A program made the translations under genes and the position numbers. Positions 7,640 through 16,020 of a stretch of DNA of 64,000 bases are shown in pieces. The notes under the pieces were generated by a model, which was given only the letters and a program-made list of their open reading frames with translations, searched no databases and was not told the DNA's origin. The DNA lies in the NCBI RefSeq assembly GCF_002900975.1, contig NZ_PJON01000001.1, positions 1,178,001 to 1,242,000 of the forward strand, written 5' to 3'. Position 1 is the first letter of the stretch; every line of letters starts with the position of its first letter. The stretch is from Tabrizicola aquatica (GTDB lineage: Bacteria > Pseudomonadota > Alphaproteobacteria > Rhodobacterales > Rhodobacteraceae).

Positions 7640-8713
7640 ATGAACCTTAAGGCAATCCTGCTGGCGACCGCCATCGCCCTGCCCCTGCCCGCCCTGGCGC
7701 AGGAAAACATCGACCTCACCATCGCCTCAAGCCACCCCACGGCGATCCCGTGGGTCGGCATGATGCAGACCCATTTCATGGCCGAGACCGACCGCCTGCT
7801 GGCGGAAACCGGAACCTACAAGATCACCTGGAACGAGGCGTTCGGTGGTGCCCTGTACAAGGCCAACGCCACGCTCTCCTCGGTCGAGGAAGGGGTGACG
7901 GATATCGGCTGGGTCTTTTCGCTTCTGGAAGGTGCGGAACTGCCGCTAAGCCAGGTCTCTAGCTATGCGCCCTTCGCCACCAACAACCCGCCGGTGCAAC
8001 TGGCGGTGATGCAGGAGTTGATCGACACCGTGCCGGAACTGAAGGCGGAATGGGAGGGCCACAATCTGGTCGTCCTGGGCCTGACCGGGACCGACAGCTA
8101 TGACCTTTACGCCAAGAAGCCGATTGCCAGCCTGGCCGACCTGAACGGGATGAAGATCTCGGCCCCGGGCGTCCTTGGCACCTGGCTGTCGGGCACCGGG
8201 GCGAACCCGGTCGATGGGTCGCTGACCACCTATTACACCGATATCCAGACCGGCGTGTCGGATGGCGTTCTGTCGCTGGCCCTGGGCGTGTTCCCGGCCA
8301 AGATCTACGAAGTCGCGCCCTATGTGACCAAGGTGCAGATGGGCACCGCGTTCTCGGGTGCCATCGCGATCAACAAGGACAGCTGGGACGCGCTTCCGGC
8401 CGAGGTGCAGGAGGCGATGAAGAAGGCCGGCGCCTATTACACCGAAGCCCACGGCAAGGACCTGCTGGAGCGGCCCGTCGCCGTGATGCAGAAGATCGTC
8501 GAGGCCGGGGCGACCCAGACGCCGCCGGTCGCCGTGGCCGACCTGCCGCAGGACCAGCGCGAGGCCTGGGTGAACGTCCTGCCCGATCTGGCTGGAACCT
8601 GGGCCAAGGACATGGACGCCAAGGGCCTGCCGGGCTCGACCGTGATGAACGCCTATATGGCAGGCCTGAAGGCACGCGGTGAAAGCCCGATCCGCGACTG
8701 GAAGGCCGAATAA
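7640..8713 (+). CDS. TRAP transporter substrate-binding protein (DctP family)
   Basis: 357 residues with a Sec signal peptide (MNLKAILLATAIALPLPALA, likely cut after residue 20), then a DctP domain. LADLNGMKISAPGVLGTWLSGTGANPV is the usual ligand-binding stretch. It is a periplasmic receptor handing a carboxylate to the membrane pair encoded next. Ribosome site GGGAGGAGGAAG precedes ATG 7640. Downstream DctQ and DctM genes complete the system. The position behind the CoA transferase suggests the ligand is the pathway's aromatic or organic acid, but binding residues do not identify it. Confidence 0.88.
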   Translation: MNLKAILLATAIALPLPALAQENIDLTIASSHPTAIPWVGMMQTHFMAETDRLLAETGTYKITWNEAFGGALYKANATLSSVEEGVTDIGWVFSLLEGAELPLSQVSSYAPFATNNPPVQLAVMQELIDTVPELKAEWEGHNLVVLGLTGTDSYDLYAKKPIASLADLNGMKISAPGVLGTWLSGTGANPVDGSLTTYYTDIQTGVSDGVLSLALGVFPAKIYEVAPYVTKVQMGTAFSGAIAINKDSWDALPAEVQEAMKKAGAYYTEAHGKDLLERPVAVMQKIVEAGATQTPPVAVADLPQDQREAWVNVLPDLAGTWAKDMDAKGLPGSTVMNAYMAGLKARGESPIRDWKAE

Positions 8714-8716
8714 GCC

Positions 8717-9271
8717 ATGACCGGCCCCTCTGGTGCGGCCCTGCAAGAGGGGCCGGTCGGACGCGTGCTGGCAAAGGCGGGGGACGGTCTTGCGGCCGTC
8801 TCTACCCTCTTGATCGCGGTCCTGATGCTGATCATCTGCGCCGATGCGGTGGCGCGGAACACGATGGGGGCGTCGCTGCCCCTGGTCTCGGAACTGGGCG
8901 CGGCGCTTCTGGTGGCCATCGTCTATCTGGCGCTGGCGACCACGGTGCGCGCCAACCGGCTGGCGCGCACCGACATGGTGCTGGGCGCGCTGGCCCGGTC
9001 GCGGCCGCGGGTCGCGGCGGTGCTGTCGGCGGTCTATGACCTGGTGGGTGCCGCGATGCTGGCGCTGGTCGGCTGGGCGGGCGTCCTGACCCTGGCGCGC
9101 GAGTATCAGGGCGACCTTTACATCGGCATCCAGGGTGTCCTGACCTTTCCCTCCTGGCCCTTTGGCCTGGCCTTCGTGCTGGGCCTTGGCGTCGCGGTGC
9201 TGCAATTCCTGTACCAGGCCTGGGCCGCGTTGCGGCAAGGTCAGGCGCGCACCGGCGGGGGGCTGGAATGA
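8717..9271 (+). CDS. TRAP transporter small permease (DctQ family)
   Basis: 184 residues with four hydrophobic segments (about 30-52, 63-78, 105-125, 145-167), the expected topology for the small TRAP membrane subunit. It pairs with the large permease whose start overlaps its stop by four bases. Three bases separate it from the binding-protein gene. It is assigned as much by position as by sequence, since DctQ proteins are weakly conserved. Confidence 0.85.
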   Translation: MTGPSGAALQEGPVGRVLAKAGDGLAAVSTLLIAVLMLIICADAVARNTMGASLPLVSELGAALLVAIVYLALATTVRANRLARTDMVLGALARSRPRVAAVLSAVYDLVGAAMLALVGWAGVLTLAREYQGDLYIGIQGVLTFPSWPFGLAFVLGLGVAVLQFLYQAWAALRQGQARTGGGLE

Positions 9272-10581
9272 GCGGCGTTGAAATCGGCCTTCTGGCCGTC
9301 GCGGTCCTGCTTCTGTTGATCCTGATTGGGATGCCGATTGGCGTGGCGATGCTGGCGGTCTCGTTCGGCGGGGTCAGCTTCATCCGCAACGAGGGCGTGG
9401 CCTTCCGCATGGCCGGATCGGTCGCGCGGGACAGTTTGCAGGAATACCTCTTCGCCGTGGTGCCCTTGTTCGTCCTGATGGGGCTGCTGGTCACCATATC
9501 CGGCGTGGGAAAGGACACGTTCGACGTGTTCCAATCCGCCCTGCGCCGGGTGCGGGCGGGGCTGGGCATGGCGACGGTGGGCGCGAATGCCGTCTTTGCC
9601 TCGATCACCGGGATCTCCATCGCTTCGGCCAGCGTGTTCAGCCGCGTTGCCGTGCCCGAGATGGTGCGCCACGGCTATCAGAAGGGCTTTGCGACCGGGG
9701 TGGTTGCCGGCTCTTCGGTCCTGGGGATGCTGATTCCGCCGTCGCTGCTGATGATCGTCTATGCCGTCCAGGCCGAGGAATCGGTGGGCCGGATGTTCCT
9801 GTCGGGGATCGGGCCGGGGATCCTGTTGTCGGTCCTGTTTGCGCTGACGATCTACCTGATGGCCCGCTTTCGCCCGCAGATGGTCTTTGCCGAGGTGAAG
9901 CAGGCCGCCGATCTGCCCGGCCTTGGACTGGCCGAGACCCTGCGCAAAGGGGCGCCGATTCTGGCGCTGATGGGTCTGGTCCTGGGCGGGCTTTACGGCG
10001 GTTTCCTGAACCCGACCGAGGCCGGCGCGGCGGGTGCCGCCGGGGCGCTGGTCATCGCCATCCTGCGCCGCTCGCTGGGTCAGGGGCGGCTGTGGCATAT
10101 CCTGGTCGAGACCGGGCAGATCACCGTTTCGGTCCTGTTCCTGGTCATGGCCGCGACCTTCTTCAGCCGGATGCTGGCCATGTCCGGCCTGCCCGCTGCG
10201 CTGGGGGATGTGCTGCTTTCTGGCCCGGTCGGCCCCTGGGGCTTTCTGATCCTGTACCTTGCCGTCGTGATCCTCTTGGGCTGCATCATCGACAGCATTT
10301 CGATCATGCTGATCCTTCTGCCGATCGCGATCCCGGTTGCCCAGGCGGCGGGGTTCGACATGATCTGGTTCGGCGTGATGACCGTCGTCGCGGTCGAGAT
10401 CGGCCTTCTGACCCCGCCCTTCGGCCTGTCGGTCTTTACCATCAAGTCGGCGATGAACGACCCCGACCTGAAGGTCGGCACCATCTTCCGGGGCACCATG
10501 CCCTTTGTCCTGGCCATGCTTGCCGCGCTGGTGATCCTGGCCATCTTCCCCGCAATCTCGACCTGGCTTGCCCGACTGTGA
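9268..10581 (+). CDS. TRAP transporter large permease (DctM family)
   Basis: 437 residues, strongly hydrophobic, 11-12 predicted membrane segments. Family motifs include the N-terminal LLLILIGMPIGVAML, GSSVLGMLIPPSLLMIVYA and LGCIIDSISIMLILLPIAIPV. It carries out Na+-driven uptake together with the two proteins encoded before it. The final codons come just before an FMN reductase gene that probably belongs to the same transcript. Confidence 0.92.
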   Translation: MSGVEIGLLAVAVLLLLILIGMPIGVAMLAVSFGGVSFIRNEGVAFRMAGSVARDSLQEYLFAVVPLFVLMGLLVTISGVGKDTFDVFQSALRRVRAGLGMATVGANAVFASITGISIASASVFSRVAVPEMVRHGYQKGFATGVVAGSSVLGMLIPPSLLMIVYAVQAEESVGRMFLSGIGPGILLSVLFALTIYLMARFRPQMVFAEVKQAADLPGLGLAETLRKGAPILALMGLVLGGLYGGFLNPTEAGAAGAAGALVIAILRRSLGQGRLWHILVETGQITVSVLFLVMAATFFSRMLAMSGLPAALGDVLLSGPVGPWGFLILYLAVVILLGCIIDSISIMLILLPIAIPVAQAAGFDMIWFGVMTVVAVEIGLLTPPFGLSVFTIKSAMNDPDLKVGTIFRGTMPFVLAMLAALVILAIFPAISTWLARL

Positions 10582-10591
10582 AGGACCGCCC

Positions 10592-11119
10592 ATGACCAAG
10601 CTGCTTTTCGTCCCCGGCTCGCTGCGCGCGGGGGCCTCGTCCACCGCGCTTTTGCACGCGATGATTGCCCGCCTGCCCGGCGGCACCACGGCCGAGACCG
10701 CCGACATCGCCGCCCTGCCCCACTACAACGCCGACCATGACGGCGGGCCGGAAACGGCCAGGCTTCTGGCGCAGGTCAAGGCGGCCGACGGCGTGGTATT
10801 CGTGACGCCCGAGTACAACTATTCCGTCCCCGGCGTGTTGAAGAACGCGATCGACTGGGCCTCACGCCCCGGCTACAACTCGGTTTTCAAAGGGAAACCC
10901 TGCCTGATCGTCACCACCTCGGCCGGGGCGCTTGGTGGGGTGCGGGCCCAAGGGCACCTGCGCCAGATCCTGGCCGCCATGCTGGCCGAACCCTTCACCT
11001 GGCAGGAAATCGTCGTCCCCTTCGCCCCGAAAAAGCTGACCGACGGCACCTTTACCGATGCCGAGACGCTGGCCTTCATCGACCCGGCGATGACCGCCTT
11101 CCTGGCCCGTTGCGGTTGA
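10592..11119 (+). CDS. NADPH-dependent FMN reductase / quinone reductase
   Basis: 175 residues of the flavodoxin-fold NAD(P)H:FMN/quinone reductase family (ChrR/YieF-like). FMN-binding features are VPGSLRAGASSTALLHAM near the N-terminus and TPEYNYSVPGVLKNAIDWASRP, followed by VTTSAGALGGVRAQ. ATG 10592 with AAGGAC seven bases upstream is preferred to the in-frame start at 10568, which overlaps dctM. Eleven bases separate it from dctM, so it is probably the last gene of the lyase-CoA transferase-TRAP operon. It could reduce quinones formed from catechols, or feed reduced flavin to a hydroxylase not seen in the window. Confidence 0.85.
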   Translation: MTKLLFVPGSLRAGASSTALLHAMIARLPGGTTAETADIAALPHYNADHDGGPETARLLAQVKAADGVVFVTPEYNYSVPGVLKNAIDWASRPGYNSVFKGKPCLIVTTSAGALGGVRAQGHLRQILAAMLAEPFTWQEIVVPFAPKKLTDGTFTDAETLAFIDPAMTAFLARCG

Positions 11120-11164
11120 TCCCCGCCGCCGCCATAGTGCCCCCCTGACGGGCAGGAGGGGCAC

Positions 11165-12187
11165 ATGGCGCGGATCGAAACCATCGGAGAGATCGACGGG
11201 ACCAAGGTCCAGGCCCTGACGCTGGAGGGTGCGGGCCTGCGCCTTCAGGTCCTGACCTGGGGCGCCCGCCTGGCCGAGCTTTGGGTGCCGGATCGGGGCG
11301 GCCAGCTTGCCGATATCGTGCTGGGCCAGGACAATCTGGCCGATTGGCAGACCCACGGCACCTATCTGGGCGCCACCTGCGGTCGCTATGCCAACCGCAT
11401 CGCCGGGGGTCGCTTCACGTTGGACGGCAAACCCGTGCAGCTGGACCGGAACGAGGGCGCGAATACCCTGCACGGCGGCAGGGCGGGCTTTGACCTGAAA
11501 CACTGGGCCGTCACCGATCATTCCGATGCCCATGTCACCTTCACCGCCACCTCGCCTGACCAGGAGATGGGCTTTCCCGGCACGCTGCAGGCCCGCGTCA
11601 CCTATCGGCTGGACCGGGGCCTGGTGATCGAGATGCAGGCCACCACCGATGCACCGACCGTGGTGAACCTGGTGAACCACGCCTATTTCAACCTGGCCGG
11701 CCAGGGCTCAGGTGACATTCTGGGGCACGCGTTGCAGGTCGAGGCCGCCCATTACCTGCCGGTGGACGCAGCCCTGATCCCGACCGGAGAGGTCCGCAGA
11801 GTGGCCGGCACCGCCTTCGACTTCCGCACCCCCCGTCCCATCGGGCAGACCCTTCCGGGGGATGGCGGGTTCGACCACAACCTGTGCCTTTCCGCCCCGC
11901 AGGACAGCGCCTTCTTGCGCCCCTGCCTGACCGCGACCGACCCCGCCTCGGGCCGCCGGATGCGGCTTTCCACGACCGAACCCGGCGTCCAGCTTTACAC
12001 CGGCGCGCATTTCGCGGGCGGTCCGGGCAAGGCCGGCGCGCGCTATCCGCGCTTTGCCGGCTTTGCGGCCGAGACCCAGCGCTTCCCCGATTCGCCGAAC
12101 CAGCCGCAGTTTCCCCCGGCCCGGCTGGACCCGGGACAGGTCTACAGCCACGTCATGCGCTTTGACTTCACCCCTGCGCCCGCCTGA
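11165..12187 (+). CDS. galM: Aldose 1-epimerase (mutarotase)
   Basis: 340 residues with the complete GalM active site: H103 in NTLHGG, H172 in VNHAYFNLAG and the catalytic base E303 in GFAAETQRFPDSPN. It interconverts alpha and beta anomers of galactose or arabinose in the cytosol, supplying the anomer used by the 1-dehydrogenase near the left end of the window. A strong ribosome site (AGGAGGGG) precedes ATG 11165. It lies ahead of the YtfQ-type importer, separated by a 190-base promoter region. The length and motifs are typical, with nothing missing. Confidence 0.92.
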   Translation: MARIETIGEIDGTKVQALTLEGAGLRLQVLTWGARLAELWVPDRGGQLADIVLGQDNLADWQTHGTYLGATCGRYANRIAGGRFTLDGKPVQLDRNEGANTLHGGRAGFDLKHWAVTDHSDAHVTFTATSPDQEMGFPGTLQARVTYRLDRGLVIEMQATTDAPTVVNLVNHAYFNLAGQGSGDILGHALQVEAAHYLPVDAALIPTGEVRRVAGTAFDFRTPRPIGQTLPGDGGFDHNLCLSAPQDSAFLRPCLTATDPASGRRMRLSTTEPGVQLYTGAHFAGGPGKAGARYPRFAGFAAETQRFPDSPNQPQFPPARLDPGQVYSHVMRFDFTPAPA

Positions 12188-12305
12188 CACGCTGCGGCGC
12201 GGCACCCCTCAGCCCGTTGAAACCTATGGTCGAACCCCTGTTCGGGGGGCGTTGTGCTGCACATGCAGCCCCGGTCCACACGGCGCTGTGAACAGATTCC
12301 TTGCA

Positions 12306-12317
12306 TATAGTAATACT
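12306..12317 (+). promoter_or_regulatory. Candidate -10 and FadR-type operator upstream of the sugar ABC operon
   Basis: TATAGT (12306-12311) runs into the palindrome AGTA-A-TACT (12309-12317), which fits the GT-N3-AC core recognised by FadR-type GntR regulators. A gene for such a regulator ends the operon at 16993-17724. The overlap with the -10 would suit repression. The site is a single short palindrome, so the confidence is moderate. Confidence 0.4.
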
Positions 12318-12379
12318 TTTGCTAACGTCCCCTCAGCCGGCCTTGGGAGAAGGGCCGGGCTTTCCATCGGGAGGAAAAC

Positions 12380-13351
12380 ATGAAGCTTATCAAGACTCTC
12401 GCGCTTGGCGCGGGACTGGCGGGCTTGTTGATGTCGGCAGCCTATGCCGAAGGACTGCAAGGCAAAGTCATCGGTTTTTCGCAGATCGGGTCGGAATCCG
12501 GCTGGCGTGCGGCCGAGACATCCGTGACCAAGGCGGAAGCCGAAGCCCGGGGCATCGACCTGAAATTCGCCGATGCGCAGCAAAAGCAGGAAAACCAGAT
12601 CAAGGCGATCCGCGGCTTCATCGCCCAGGGCGTTGACGCGATCCTGGTCGCCCCGGTCGTGGCCACCGGCTGGGAGGAAGTCCTGACCGAAGCCAAGGAA
12701 GCAAATATCCCCGTCGTCCTTCTGGACCGCGGGATCGAGGGGCCAGAGGATCTGTATCTGACCTCCGTCGCCTCGGACCAGGTGAAGGAAGGCCGTGTCG
12801 CCGGCGAATGGCTGGTGGGCGCGGTCGGCGACAAGCAGTGCAACGTGGTCGAGTTGCAGGGCACTGTCGGCTCCTCGCCCGCGATCAACCGCAAGCAGGG
12901 CTTCGAAGAGGCGCTGGCCGGCAAGGCGAACCTTGCGATCATCCGCAGCCAGACCGGGGACTTCACCCGTTCGAAGGGCAAGGAAGTGATGGAAGGCTTC
13001 CTGAAGGCCGAAGGCGGCGGGGCGAACATCTGCGCCGTTTACGCCCACAACGACGACATGGCGGTGGGTGCGATCCAGGCGATCAAGGATGCCGGCCTGA
13101 AGCCGGGCACGGATATCCTGGTCGTGTCGATCGACGCGGTCCCCGATATCTTCGCCGCGATGGTCGCCGGTGAGGCGAACGCCACGGTCGAGCTGACCCC
13201 GAACATGGCCGGTCCCGCCTTCGACGCGCTGCAAGCCTATTGGGACGCGGGCACGGAACCGGCAAAGTTCATCATCACCGAGTCGAAGCTCTATACCCCC
13301 GCGGATGACCCGCAGGGCGAGTACGACCGCCGCAAAGGCCTTGGCTACTAG
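12380..13351 (+). CDS. ytfQ: Periplasmic sugar-binding protein, YtfQ-like (galactofuranose/arabinofuranose ABC importer)
   Basis: 323 residues with a Sec signal peptide (cleavage probable after AAYA, residue 23) and a periplasmic-binding-protein 4 domain. It is strikingly like E. coli YtfQ along its length: GFSQIGSESGWRAAETSVTK, QQKQENQIKAIRGF, VVELQGTVGSSPAINRK, RSQTGDFTRSKGKEVME, YAHNDDMAVGAIQAIK and VELTPNMAGPAFDALQ. YtfQ binds galactofuranose, and relatives take arabinofuranose. A GGGAGGAAAA ribosome site precedes ATG 12380. It heads the ytfQRT-yjfF operon. Confidence 0.93.
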   Translation: MKLIKTLALGAGLAGLLMSAAYAEGLQGKVIGFSQIGSESGWRAAETSVTKAEAEARGIDLKFADAQQKQENQIKAIRGFIAQGVDAILVAPVVATGWEEVLTEAKEANIPVVLLDRGIEGPEDLYLTSVASDQVKEGRVAGEWLVGAVGDKQCNVVELQGTVGSSPAINRKQGFEEALAGKANLAIIRSQTGDFTRSKGKEVMEGFLKAEGGGANICAVYAHNDDMAVGAIQAIKDAGLKPGTDILVVSIDAVPDIFAAMVAGEANATVELTPNMAGPAFDALQAYWDAGTEPAKFIITESKLYTPADDPQGEYDRRKGLGY

Positions 13352-13456
13352 GTTTCCTAGCCAGGGTGCCGTCGGGCGGGGGTTCACGGCCCCGCCCGGC
13401 GGAATTGCTTTATCCGCGGGATAAGCGGACAGTCGAACGAAGTGGGGGAGGCAGGC

Positions 13457-14983
13457 ATGACGGATGCTCCGGTTCTGGAGGCCCCGGTTCTGGAGGCCAA
13501 GGCGATCGTCAAGGTCTTTGGCCAGCACCGTGCGCTGGATGGGGTGGATTTCACCGCCCATGCCGGCGAGGTTCATGCGCTTCTGGGCGAGAACGGCGCG
13601 GGGAAATCGACGCTGATCAAGATCCTGACCGGCGCCTACCAGCCTGACGGCGGAGAGCTTCTGTTGGACGGCCAGCCGATCCACCTGCGCGACCCCTTGC
13701 ACGGCCAGACCTACGGAATCGGCACGGTCTACCAGGAGGTGAACCTGCTGCCCAACCGCTCGGTCGCGGAAAACCTGTTCCTTGGTCGCCAGCCCACCCG
13801 CTTTGGCCTGGTCGATCGCAAGCGCATCGACGCCCAGGCGCGCGACCTTCTTGGCCGCTACGGGCTTGAGATCGACGTGCGGGCGGAACTCTCGGAATAC
13901 TCGGTCGCCGTCCAGCAGATCGTCGCCATCGCCCGCGCGGTCGAGCTTTCGGGCAAGGTCCTGGTCCTGGACGAACCCACCGCCAGCCTGGACCGCAACG
14001 AGGTCCAGCGCCTGTTCGACGTGGTGCGCGGGTTGAAGGCCAAGGGGCTGGCGATCATCTTCATCACCCATTTCCTGGATCAAGTGTTCGACCTTGCCGA
14101 CCGCGTGACCATCCTGCGCAACGGCCGCAAGGTCGCCTCGCAACCGTTGAACACCCTGAACACCACCGATGTCGTCCGCATGATGCTGGGCAAGGACGTC
14201 GCCTTCGACCACCACCCCACCGCCCTGGCGGGCGGCCCCAAGGGCGCCGTACGGGTCCAGTTCCAGGGGATCGGCCGCAAGGGAATGGCCCCCTTCAACC
14301 TTGCCGTCCACGAAGGCGAGGTTGTCGGCGTCGCGGGCCTCCTCGGCTCGGGCCGCACCGAGGTTGCCCGGCTGATGTTCGGCGTGGACGGGGCCGAAAC
14401 GGGCCAGGTGCTGGTCGACGGCCAGCCCGTCACCATCCGCAACCCCGCCCAAGCCGTCGCCGCCGGCTTCGGCTTCTGCCCCGAGGACCGCAAGCTGGAC
14501 GGCATCTTCGGCGACCTTTCCGTGCGCGAAAACATCATCATCGCGCTGCAGGCCAAGCTTGGCTGGTTCAAGGCCCTGAACCGCGAGGATCAGGTCGAAC
14601 TGGCGGGAAGATATGCCGAGGCGCTGGACATCCGCGCCGCAAACCACGACATGCCGGTGAAACTTCTGTCCGGCGGCAACCAGCAGAAGGTGATCCTCGC
14701 CCGCTGGCTGGCCATCGACCCGACCTTCCTGATCCTGGATGAGCCCACCCGCGGCATCGACGTCGGCGCCCATGCCGAGATTGTCCGCACCATCAACCGC
14801 CTGCGGGAAGAGGGCCTGGCCCTCTTCGTCATCTCCTCGGAACTGGACGAGGTCGTCGCCTATTCCAACCGCATCGTCGTCATGCGCGACCGCGAGATGG
14901 TGGCGGAACTTGACGGCGACACCATCGCCCCCGATGCCATCGTCCAGGCCATCGCCGGAACCCCTGAAGAGGCCCACCCGTGA
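13457..14983 (+). CDS. ytfR: Sugar ABC transporter ATPase, YtfR-like
   Basis: 508 residues with two fused nucleotide-binding domains, as in RbsA/MglA. Domain 1 has Walker A GENGAGKST (44-52) and Walker B VLVLDEPTAS. Domain 2 has the usual degenerate P-loop GLLGSGRTE, signature LSGGNQQK and LILDEPTRGIDVGA. Start ATG 13457 follows GGGGGAGG; a GTG at 13442 would destroy that spacing. Codons 5-14 contain a perfect 15-base tandem duplication (13469-13498) repeating the peptide PVLEA. It energises import through the two permeases that follow. Its stop overlaps the next start (GTGA). Confidence 0.93.
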   Translation: MTDAPVLEAPVLEAKAIVKVFGQHRALDGVDFTAHAGEVHALLGENGAGKSTLIKILTGAYQPDGGELLLDGQPIHLRDPLHGQTYGIGTVYQEVNLLPNRSVAENLFLGRQPTRFGLVDRKRIDAQARDLLGRYGLEIDVRAELSEYSVAVQQIVAIARAVELSGKVLVLDEPTASLDRNEVQRLFDVVRGLKAKGLAIIFITHFLDQVFDLADRVTILRNGRKVASQPLNTLNTTDVVRMMLGKDVAFDHHPTALAGGPKGAVRVQFQGIGRKGMAPFNLAVHEGEVVGVAGLLGSGRTEVARLMFGVDGAETGQVLVDGQPVTIRNPAQAVAAGFGFCPEDRKLDGIFGDLSVRENIIIALQAKLGWFKALNREDQVELAGRYAEALDIRAANHDMPVKLLSGGNQQKVILARWLAIDPTFLILDEPTRGIDVGAHAEIVRTINRLREEGLALFVISSELDEVVAYSNRIVVMRDREMVAELDGDTIAPDAIVQAIAGTPEEAHP

Positions 14984-16020
14984 CCCGTCCGACCGTCGAC
15001 CTGCGCCCGACCGGCCAGCCGCCCCTGCCCCGGCCCCGCCCCATCGCGACCTTCTTCACCCGGCCCCAGGTCATCGCCCTGGCCGCTGTCCTGCTGGTCA
15101 ACTGGGCGCTCTTCCCCGGCTTCTTCACCATCACCTGGCAGGACGGCCGCCTGTTCGGCAGCCTGATCGACGTGCTGAACCGCGGCGCGCCGGTCGCGAT
15201 CCTGGCCATCGGCATGACGATGGTCATCGCGACCAAGGGCGTGGACCTGTCGGTCGGCGCGGTCATGGCGATCAGCGGCGCCACCGCTGCGACCCTGGTC
15301 ACGAACGGCGTCCCCGCCCCCGTCGCTGTCCTGGCCGCGCTTGGCACCGGGGTTCTCTGCGGTCTCTGGAACGGCATCCTGGTCACGCTCCTGGATATCC
15401 AGCCGATCATCGCCACCCTGGTCCTGATGGTCGCCGGCCGCGGTCTTGCCCAGCTGATCACCGAGGGCACCATCGTCACCTTCGCCGACCCGCTCCTGAT
15501 CTTCATCGGCACCGGCAGTTTCCTGGGCCTGCCAATGCCCGTCGTGATCGCGCTGGTCCTGATGATCCTGGCCACCCTCCTCGTGCGCCGCACCGCCCTT
15601 GGTCTGTTGATCGAGGCGGTGGGCGTCAACCGCTCGGCCGCCCGGTTCGCGGGGCTGAAGGCCAACGCGCTCCTCCTGATCGTTTACACTTTCGCGGGCT
15701 TCTGCGCCGCCATCTCGGGCCTGATCGTCGCCGGGGACATCCGGGGGGCCGACGCCAATAACGCAGGCCTCTGGCTGGAACTCGACGCAATCCTCGCCGT
15801 CGTCATCGGCGGCACCTCCCTGATGGGCGGGCGCTTTTCCATCCCGATGGCGGTCCTCGGCGCGATGATCATCCAGGCGATGAACACCGGCATCCTGATT
15901 TCCGGCTTCTCTCCCGAGTTCAACCTGGTCGTCAAATCGGCCGTGATCATCGTGATCCTGGTCCTGCAATCGCCCCTGTCCGCCCGCCTCTTCCGCCGTT
16001 TGCCCGGAGCGCAAAAATGA
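14980..16020 (+). CDS. ytfT: Sugar ABC transporter permease, YtfT-like
   Basis: 346 residues, BPD_transp_2 family, with a 20-residue proline-rich cytosolic N-terminus then about nine membrane segments. Diagnostic stretches are AILAIGMTMVIATKGVDLSV and VVIGGTSLMGGRFSI. The GTG start overlaps the ytfR stop by four bases and its own stop overlaps the second permease by four. It forms one half of the membrane channel of the YtfQRT-YjfF furanose importer. Confidence 0.9.
   Translation: MTRPTVDLRPTGQPPLPRPRPIATFFTRPQVIALAAVLLVNWALFPGFFTITWQDGRLFGSLIDVLNRGAPVAILAIGMTMVIATKGVDLSVGAVMAISGATAATLVTNGVPAPVAVLAALGTGVLCGLWNGILVTLLDIQPIIATLVLMVAGRGLAQLITEGTIVTFADPLLIFIGTGSFLGLPMPVVIALVLMILATLLVRRTALGLLIEAVGVNRSAARFAGLKANALLLIVYTFAGFCAAISGLIVAGDIRGADANNAGLWLELDAILAVVIGGTSLMGGRFSIPMAVLGAMIIQAMNTGILISGFSPEFNLVVKSAVIIVILVLQSPLSARLFRRLPGAQK

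Noticed and set aside
12224-14977. Long minus-strand open frame (about 917 codons) opposite ytfQ and ytfR
   Set aside because: Antisense to clear transporter genes; translation has no family features.
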